A program made the position numbers and the translations under genes. From the NCBI GenBank assembly GCA_014607495.2, contig CP053156.1:9858001-9922000 (forward strand): DNA of 64,000 nucleotides, given 5' to 3'. Below the pieces are notes generated by a model, which was not told the DNA's origin, searched no databases, and was given only the letters and a program-made list of their open reading frames with translations. This document shows positions 55,722 through 64,000 of this stretch, piece by piece. The first letter of the stretch is position 1; each line of letters starts with the position of its first letter. The DNA comes from Carposina sasakii. Taxonomy: Eukaryota; Arthropoda; Insecta; Lepidoptera; Carposinidae.

Positions 55722-56104
55722 TAGTGGACGCCCGCAACTTCGTCCGCGTGAACTGCAGAAAAAAGAAAATGTCGAAATTATCCGGGATAAAAAGTAGCCT
55801 ATGTGTTCATCCAGGGTGTCAGCTAACTTCATACGATGATGAAGTTCTTAATACAATATGTGGACATGAAGAATAATCCTACTCATACTAATATTATAAA
55901 CGCGAAAGTTTGTAAGTATGGATGGATGTTTGTTACTCTTTCACGTAAAAACGTCTGGAGCGATTTTAATCAAATTTGGTATGGAGTTAGCTGACACCCT
56001 GGGTTAACACATAGGCTACTTTTTATTTCGGAAAAATATTTTTATCGCGGATAATCGACATTTTGTTTTTCTGCAGTCCGGACAAAGTCGCGGGCGTCCA
56101 CTAA
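55722..56104. mobile_element. Two dispersed-repeat copies head to head
   Basis: 55722-55836 starts tagtggacgcccgcaacttc in the plus sense; 55880-56104 is a fuller copy in the minus sense, ending cgcgggcgtccacta. The shared 'agggtgtcagctaac' block lies near the inner end of both. The pair can fold into a long hairpin of about 115 bp per arm. Confidence 0.65.
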
Positions 56105-56109
56105 TTCAT

Positions 56110-57800
56110 TATAAAAGTTAGATTAATTTCGCTAGATTTAAAACCAGGCTTACGTTTCTTCTGAACGTTGTCTTTATAAACATTCCAGTAGTAAGTACCT
56201 CAAATGTCTGCTGTGAAATTACTGTGATAGATGCTTTCAGTTTCCAAGCTACATTTGCAGCCGCATCCAGCCGTTTAATTAAGGCTGCTCCATACATAAT
56301 AACAATAACAGTAAACAAACTCGACACGAATCTGTCACGGATACATGGACTAATTGAACTCTGAACCATTTGGTTCATTTAAACCGACTCTTGATCACGT
56401 CCCGATACCAGCAAGCGCCAAGAATCTGCATCTTAATGAGAGATTTGCACTAATTGGAGAGCTCTAGCAATCTGCTACTGATAGGATTAAAAGTTTGACT
56501 TGCGATTTTGTGATTTCATATTTCAATAGGCTTTGCATTCGATTAGATAACTCGATAGTTTTAGTAACGATCCTTGAATATAATTTTTTTTAAATACTAT
56601 TTCCCAATGCTGCCTGATTACCATACCTCACGGTTGTATTTCCATTCGTAGGAGAGGTATTGCAACATGGGCCCAGCACGCTGCGCTGCTGGTCCATGGT
56701 TGGCTGGTTGATGGTTTTTTGGGTCTTCTGCCAGAGTCTCGTTCATTGGTCAGTCAGTATGACGATCGCTTGTAGATTAACGTTGGGTTGGGCTTCATAA
56801 GACATTGAGAAACTCTTCAAGTAGCTATATAGTATGAAATTAAACCCTTAGGTTTATACGCAAAGACCCATTAAAAGGTATTTTTTGCATACAGAATACA
56901 GAAAGTTATATCGAAAGCTCATCATTTATCTTCAAACACCTTACGTAAGCTCATTTCACGTCAAGTGGGAAAAGCGCGATCACTCTCTAAAACTCGGTTG
57001 TCAGCGATATCAAGGCGATCACTATAAGGTTACCTTGGTCGAAACTTTGTCATAATAATGTGATTTTGTTAGAAAGTTTGCGTTTTATCACAAATATGAT
57101 ACCCATTTACCATGTTAATACCTACCTTAAATTATCGTTTGCGGATAACTACATATAAAAAAAATTGTCGCATATGATAAAAAGAAATCTATCACTTTTA
57201 ACATGCTAGAGAACTATTCGCGTCTTGATCAGTAATTTGTAATTCCACTTCAACACTTGACAGTAATGTATAAATTGCCATTTACATAAACTTAAATAAC
57301 TCTTATCAAAGTAGGAACTTTATGATTCTGCTCAACATATTTTTTAAGCATGGCTTCACACTAGTCATTATTGTGAGTAGCTGATGCGAAAATTGTTGCT
57401 CCTCCAGGCAAGATAGTTTGTTTGCATTATGTCGTCGTTTGCGTTATGTGCTTTGACATTTTATTTACGTAAAACTCACGGCTTATTGCAGTACCAGAGA
57501 TCGAGATCAAAGCCAAAGTTTGAAAACCAAATCTTAAATTGTGCCCGATAAAATGTATGTCTAAAAATGGCAGCTCTATCAATAATGATCGAACAAAATG
57601 CTCGGTGACGTCATGTTGTGATACAATAAATAGTAAACCTAATATAGGAACTACTAAATATTATATCATAATATTACATCACAATAATATAATAATAACT
57701 TTATTGCACCATGTTTTGAGCAAATAAATAATCATTTTCATTTCATTTTCAATAATAGGTTTCACTTAACGCCTGATGAGTATTAACACAGTGCATCACA
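56110..57800. other. Unannotated stretch
   Basis: No gene. A small hairpin, cccagcacgctgcgctgctgg, is at about 56672. Confidence 0.3.
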
Positions 57801-57807
57801 TACTTAC

Positions 57808-57925
57808 CATCATCATCATCAGCCTATTGCAGTCCACTGCTGGACGTAGGCCTCCCCCAGGGCACGCCACAAGACTCCCACAGGGGGGTATTTGCTCAAA
57901 GTTGGAGACCGCAGTTTGTATTTTG
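57808..57925 (-). mobile_element. RTE-like LINE 3' end (LGEAYVQQW family), short
   Basis: atcatcatcatcagcctatt, gcagtccactgctggacgta and ggcctcccccagggcacgcc; complement encodes LGEAYVQQW. Confidence 0.7.
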
Positions 57926-57929
57926 TAAA

Positions 57930-58680
57930 ACTTACCATATTAGCCATGAATTACGTGGTTATTTGTCACAATAGTGGTATCACTTTTCACTTCTTTTTTC
58001 CAAGCCATAGCTCCATTCCTAGTTGCACCGAACACAATACATCTTTGTGCGGACAAGCGACGTGAGGGAGCAATAAACCTGTCGGACCAACTAGACAGCT
58101 TTCTATTCTAGCCTAATGAAACAACGCGGTAAGCGGTTTAAATGTACTACGTTTGTACACCTACTAAACTATATTACCTGTTCCTAGCTATTATCTCTCC
58201 TAATATTAGGGGCTTTATCCCTAAACAGATTCTACGAGGTGGGTATTAGCTGCTTCCGACCGGAATCGATGGAAGAAGAATTGAAAGGTTTATTGAGAGG
58301 TTCTAGTAACACCATCCTCAGTAATGAGGGAACGACTAAACGAGAAAGCTATTGCCTGTGACTTCGTATCAACGATCTGACAAAATCTGGATACATTAAT
58401 AAAATTTAGTAGCATAAATTTTGATAATGAATTAATTTTAGACCAGGTTAGGGTCATTATAAAAGTATATTTTTTCCACAATGTAAAGAGAATTACTTAA
58501 ATTAAAATAAATGTTTACGTTATTGTGAATAAAAAATACAAAAATAAAAGTAGTTGATAATTTCATGACCCTAACCAATTCATCCTAAAATCCAATCTCC
58601 AACACAACTGTATGACCTTACTTACCAGAATAGCGGCACTTACAATCAATGACAATACTGAAAGCTCAGCTAGCCGCTTA
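57930..58680. other. Unannotated stretch
   Basis: Nothing supported. Confidence 0.3.
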
Positions 58681-58685
58681 AAGGA

Positions 58686-58800
58686 TTCTTGTTTACTTTA
58701 TTGTACACACAAACATTAAACCATATAGTGACTTAGCATAGTTACACAGAGAGTGTACAAAGGCGAGCTTATCTCGTTAAGAGATTTCTTCCAGCTAACC
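58686..58800 (-). mobile_element. 3' tail fragment of a non-LTR retrotransposon
   Basis: The minus strand reads ctggaagaaatctcttaacg, gataagctcgcctttgtaca and ends gtgtacaataaagtaaacaa. It is related to the tails at 4513-4606 and 8682-8800. Confidence 0.6.
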
Positions 58801-58804
58801 CCAG

Positions 58805-60405
58805 AAAACAATTTATAAAACAATTATATATAGGGCAAGTTTACAAAATATTAAACATTTAACGGCAAATGAATACTAATAAACTACTTAAATATACACA
58901 CAAAATACACAATAAATATATATATGTGGTAAGTATCTACACAAAACATAGTTATAATTTACATTGTATATTATATATTTAACATTGGAAATTATGTAAA
59001 AGCCCAAATAAATATGAAAAGGGATAACTTACAACGAAAATACATAACACTTATGAAATTAGTAGGGAAAGGTAGTGCTCTTTCAACAGTTTTTTAAAAA
59101 GACCAATAGTACTACAGGATTATGTGTCTTACTAATTTATGTATGTAGGTTGTTTATCGACTCGCACTCGCATTGTTTATGGCGCCACAGCCCGCAATTT
59201 ATTTCCCTCTTCAACCCCAGACTAAACGTTTGAGTATATTTTTACAGGCAATTTGCATTATGAAAATCAGTCGCAAACAACCAAAGCATTTTTCTGGTAA
59301 AGCAATTTGTTAGTTAGCAAAGCAAAATGTAGGGTACAGTGTGTAATCGAAAACCCTTGCTTAAAGCCAAGTATAATATGAAATAACACAATGGTTTATA
59401 ATAAAAGTGTTTCGTACTTAAATAGATAATACTATAGCTACTTACTTAAAAGATCATAACGTCTATTAAATAGGTATACATTCAAATACCATTAAAGTAG
59501 TTCAAAATAGATGAAAACCTTTACCAAGGAAAACCTTTTATAACAGTTTAAATTAAACTTGGCCGGTATTTTTCTTTGCTCGCATTCGAAGCCACACTCT
59601 GTATAATCGTATAAGTACGGTCCATAATGTATAGTTTAACAACACAGTTAACCCTGGCTTGCTATTATACAAGTTGGCTGTAGATTAAAATTTTGAGCTC
59701 ATAAATTAAACCTTCATCCTTTTGAAATAGCAAAGGGATTGGGTGTAATGGTCTATTTGTGAGACGTAATGGGCCGGCCTGGCCGAGCATATTAGATAAT
59801 TTGAACATATTCCGACTTAACTCTATTCAGTTGGGTAGTGACTTTATTATATACTAGCTGTTCGCCGCTACTCCGCCCGCATGGACTTAAAAACTTAGAT
59901 ACAGGTACATATATTATTTACTGCATAAAATGAGTTAGGTGGTACTAAAATTGGACAGTCGCAATCCAATGAAATTGAACTATGTTTTTCGTGTCGAAAA
60001 GGCCCTGACCGATTTCAAATATCCAAAATAACAATATAATAAATTGTGTGAACAACATTATTTTCATGTTACAAAAACTGTCTTTATAACCTTACCATGT
60101 TGCTGATATTAACTCCCAAAACATATATAAATCAGTTTCACAAAAAGGTAACATACGAACATAATTTTTTTTCTTTACAATAATATTAGTATGGAAATGC
60201 TTCTAATGAATCAGCAAAAACTAGGAACGGGTGAGCAGCGGAAAATTACAATTGAATTTTCTGTTTTTGCTAGAATTTGGTTAGGAACCAATTAGAACAG
60301 TATAATTTGGTAAAAGTTTCATATTTATTAGATTTATAATGGTTTTGTTGGCTCAAGTGATAATGACTTATGTGATATGCCAGTATATATCGAAACATTG
60401 TGATA
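58805..60405. other. Mostly unannotated
   Basis: A 5' piece of the cgtccgcgtgga family lies at 59859-59900 (ctagctgttcgccgctactc, cgcccgcatggac). The remainder is AT-rich, nothing seen. Confidence 0.35.
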
Positions 60406-60413
60406 CATTATTT

Positions 60414-60685
60414 GGTCTTCAGCCTATTGCAGTCCACTGCTGGACGTAGGCCTCCTCCAGGGCACACCACAAGGCTATTGCCACAGGGGGGTTTTGCCCA
60501 TAATCACCACGCTGGGCAGGCGGGTTGGTGATCGCAGTGTGATTTTCGGACTATGTTGTCAGCACGGGAGGCGCTGCTGCCCACCTCCCGGAAACCCTTA
60601 ATCGCCTCGTACGATACCCACAGGTAGGCATGGGGTGGTACAAGCTCTACTCTGCCGGCACCACGCGGCTATTCATTGGTAATAT
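60414..60685 (-). mobile_element. RTE-like LINE 3' end (LGEAYVQQW family), longest copy
   Basis: cagcctattgcagtccactg, ctggacgtaggcctcctcca, cgctgggcaggcgggttggt, cacctcccggaaacccttaa and ctactctgccggcaccacgc. The sense strand is minus. Confidence 0.7.
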
Positions 60686-60689
60686 TGGT

Positions 60690-60955
60690 ATACATACATA
60701 TGGGATAAATCTTTGATAAGGATTTACAAATTTATTTTCTAACAGAAATAAATAAACGTTAAATCCTTAGGTATACATTCATAGGGATAAAAAAAATATA
60801 TTTCTTCAGAAACAATGTGGTGGTTACAATGATAACCTAAATTAATTATATCACCGAGGAAAGAATGTAGGTAGGTGCGTAGAGTTTGAAAAATGCTCTG
60901 TAAGGCATTTACTCAATGTTACAAATTTATAAGACAGCTGAAACGAGAATCTGTG
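60690..60955. other. Unannotated stretch
   Basis: AT-rich spacer between two repeats. Confidence 0.3.
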
Positions 60956-60959
60956 AGTT

Positions 60960-61137
60960 TTCTACTTACTTGATCGCGATTAAACTATATATTTAAACTA
61001 TACCCATTTAAATTAAATTAGGAACACAGTCTAGAACCCGTGAAAGGACGTAGGCTAATTTTTATAACGGGAAAAATTTCATTTTCTGCTCTCATGCTTT
61101 TTCTGCGGTCCACGCGGACGGAGTCACGGGCGTGCTT
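60960..61137 (-). mobile_element. Dispersed lepidopteran repeat (cgtccgcgtggac)
   Basis: The minus strand reads cacgcccgtgactccgtccg, cgtggaccgcagaaaaagca and later aaaattagcctacgtccttt. Confidence 0.55.
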
Positions 61138-61139
61138 TA

Positions 61140-62500
61140 TAAACCGAATTTATTTATAAGGCAACCTTTTTTATATAACCACTTGACATTTATGTAACCA
61201 CCATAATCCTTTTTCCACCTGGAGGTGGAGTTGTTCTTTAAAAATACATTTAAACAGGTAAATTAGCAATGATAAATGAGATTACAGGCCGACCGCCAGT
61301 TCGAGAAAAGGGCTTAATTAAGGTCCAGGGATTACAGTGGTCGAGATGAGATAAATTGTATTGAAATTATAGGGATATCATTAATGTCTGTGGATGACAT
61401 ATTAACGCTAGAAATAATACATTACATACATTCTATCTTTGGGTTATTTGATTTGGAGAAAATACTGTAAAGATTTTGTGAAAATAAATGGAGACATCTT
61501 TCTAAGGGAGCCTGTTCGGTAATATGTAGAATAATAAATAAGTATTTACACATGATTTACACACTTTACAACACATTAACCTAATCCCACACCAAGATCC
61601 CTGATAAGTACAAAAAAACGGTGTATAAGAAACGTCCATAACTCGATATTCATCATATCAATGTTTGCACCTACCGGGATTAGAACCCAGGAAATATAAC
61701 GTCGCTGGCAGGGTTACTACCATTGTATGTAGTGCGATATCCTTGTAGAGCGATACACTTGCCCTTGTCCTTGATATTAATTGCTCTCATATCAAAATAT
61801 CAAATAAATCTCTAAACTATATAATACATGTGACACAGTACTTAAGTAATATTTTCTCGTCAAGTGACTATGATATCTACCTGAAAGAATATAATTAAAT
61901 CGTTCACTGAACCACTGAACCGTTATAAAATCATATAATTCCAGTGACATCACAAGAATTACTAGCGCAAGTTAGTCTACTGTGAAATTAACAAGTAGAA
62001 CTCATGTATCCGGGAAAGCAGGACTCTGGATTGTTAGTTCAAAAGGCGCACTGATTTCATTGCTTTTGCGCTTAGTTTTTAACCTGCACTTAGGCTGCCG
62101 TCCAGCAGAGATGTGCTTGCTTCGTTATACCAATCAAAATCATTGATTGACAACTTTCCTATAAGGGCTTGTGATAAACACCCGACCATCTTGCATGAAA
62201 ATAAGTACAAAAACTGAAAAATAGTAAACTGAAAAACACGGAACAATATTGCTGCGAAACTTAAGCTATATAAGCTAAAATTATCTCCTGTTATAATGAA
62301 CTTTTCCTTGAAATCTTCCCGTGATGTTGAGAATAAATTATTTTAAAACAAGATGTGGATCCTAAAGCGCATCCTCTTTATGTTAACTGCACTAATCCCG
62401 GATATAAAGATATGGAATGATTTAGTAAAGTGTAAACATAGACAGACTCTTGAAGTAAAGTTACATGAGTTACTTCACGTGGAAAACAATTATTTTTCCG
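61140..62500. other. Unannotated stretch
   Basis: No supported gene or repeat. Confidence 0.3.
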
Positions 62501-62549
62501 GAATAAAACACAGCCTACCTTACACTCCTTATGGGTGCAAATTCTCTTA

Positions 62550-62620
62550 TGGTAGTAGTCTTGTGTCGTGCCATAGGGAAGGCCTACATCCAGAAATAGA
62601 CTTCAATATATAGGCTGATG
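62550..62620 (+). mobile_element. Decayed RTE-like LINE terminus
   Basis: gtcttgtgtcgtgccatagg, gaaggcctacatccagaaat and aggctgatg are a worn copy of the LGEAYVQQW-family end. The 86-codon frame at 62353-62613 runs into it and is not a gene. Confidence 0.5.
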
Positions 62621-62629
62621 TGTTTTGTA

Positions 62630-64000
62630 TTACCTTACACTATGTAGATAATTTCCCTGTTCAACTGTAGTGAAAAGGAAACGGTCAGATATAAATTACT
62701 ACATTCGAAAATAAACACGAAAATTCGCGAACAAATTGTTTTACAAGTAATTAAGCTACACTTCTCCACATCTCTATGTCCATAGACCAGACCGCATCAA
62801 GCGGCATCGTAAATAAAAAACGCTCGCTGTACATCCGCGGATTGAGGCGTTTTGTACGCTTTCCTCTTGCAACGTAAATCGTGCTGGAACTAACTTATTT
62901 ATCGCACGCTCCGAGATTCACTTGTAAACATTTATAGGTACATATTGTGGGATATATAAATTGAGGGTGTTCAGAAATCAAACGGTTTACGATACGAGTT
63001 ACTAGCTATTAGGTTGAATTGTTACAAAATTTTTTGATTGATGAAAGAAAGTTGTTCGAAAATTATAATAAGTAATTATATTGTACGTATGAGGTATTTA
63101 CACTTTTTGTTTCTATTTTTAAAAGTTTTTATAACTCTATTATACTAGAAACAATAGGTATATGCGTCTAAAATTTGACCGCAAACGCTTATAGCACTAA
63201 CTTACTGTTCACCCGCGTAAATATGATAGAAATAAAAATGGAAGCATAATCTCACACCTCAGTAAATCTTGAGAGCGCGCGATAAAAATCAACGGGCGTA
63301 AATAAGTTAGCTCCAACGAGATTTACATAGCGAGTCGAAGGCGAACAAACTGCTTCCATATTTTAGTGATCCGCACCGAAATTGTGAGAAGAAAACGAAT
63401 TAGGAACTATTTTTATACTTAGAATCTGGTTCGGCTCAAGACGTGCGAATCTAGGGAATAATCTATTTATACGCGGTAAACATCGGTTAGGTATGTACTT
63501 TGTTCCGATAACCTACTTTGTATGTTATATAAGTAATATGTAAAATAATACCACACATTTTTGGCGAATCGATTAATCTTTGCTTTCTTTCATATATCTT
63601 TAATTGTTAAATATTGATAGCCAAAAATGGCGCATTGCTGGTTATTCGTTGCTTTTTCGTTATTATTTTAAGTTATTAACTTCATCAAATTCCAGAATAG
63701 ATAATTGAATACATTTATGAAAGAATAGGGAAAGGGTTAAATAGTTTATTTATTTAGCTAAATATTTCTTAAAGAATGTAGGGAAGTAATAATTCTTAAG
63801 TTTGCGTGAACGATGTTACTGGGATATTATTTTTTAAAATTGTACAGAGCCCTAAAACCATAATAAATCGATGAAGAAATCAAATCATTTTTACTGCTAA
63901 AAACTAATAAAAAATAAAGAAAATAAAAATGTACGGAACATTTCTGTCTAAAGCTCGTCTTACATTCATCCTCTTTTTTTTATACTCGTATAATCCGAGC
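62630..64000. other. Unannotated stretch to window end
   Basis: 62780-62900 and 63240-63350 are GC-balanced and unique-looking. No frame or repeat supported. Confidence 0.3.

Noticed and set aside
62353..62613. An 86-codon ORF starting MWILKRILFMLTALI, signal-peptide-like
   Set aside because: Its end reads into a worn LINE terminus and no partner exon is visible.

Overview
The window looks like nuclear DNA of an insect, most probably a moth or butterfly. It is AT-rich, gene-poor and crowded with short transposon remnants. The lepidopteran call rests on several dispersed families recognised from memory: LINE 3' ends reading LGEAYVQQW, a tail family around 'cgcgacttcgtccgcgtgga', tRNA-headed SINEs, and many miniature elements ending TACAGGGTGT. 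No database search was possible.

Layout. Positions 1-4501 hold the right part of a Polinton/Maverick (adintovirus-like) endogenous element: a partial pVI/PX-like minor virion protein, an adenain-type protease, a penton-like protein, a 49-residue basic protein, a hexon-like double jelly-roll capsid protein, an exonuclease-like protein and a 91-residue unknown. Three successive junctions overlap as ATGA. The end carries 339-bp direct repeats built on a 169-bp near-perfect palindrome. Positions 4502-15100 are repeats and unexplained DNA. Positions 15145-19696 (minus strand) hold the one clear cellular gene, a 1376-residue single-pass receptor with a signal peptide, LRRNT, about 40 leucine-rich repeats, LRRCT, a fibronectin-III-like domain and a transmembrane helix, in four exons. 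Positions 19700-42000 are non-coding, with inverted-repeat elements, SINEs and LINE tails.

Positions 42005-47009 are a nest of transposons: a miniature element hosts a Ty3/gypsy retrotransposon (gag, protease and RT intact; RNase H and part of integrase deleted) that is fused to a decayed IS630-Tc1-mariner transposase. Next to it, 47018-47860 is an 843-bp element with an exact 8-bp target duplication. Positions 47870-64000 hold further MITEs (a 683-bp hAT-like element with an exact 8-bp duplication, a 443-bp mariner-like MITE), SINEs, LINE tails and a GC-rich hairpin, with no convincing gene.

How parts work together. The Polinton fragment is a virion-morphogenesis module: protease, its likely pVI-type cofactor, and two jelly-roll capsid proteins. 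The receptor gene is independent of it. The remainder is a record of transposon insertions, several of which interrupt one another and so can be ordered in time.
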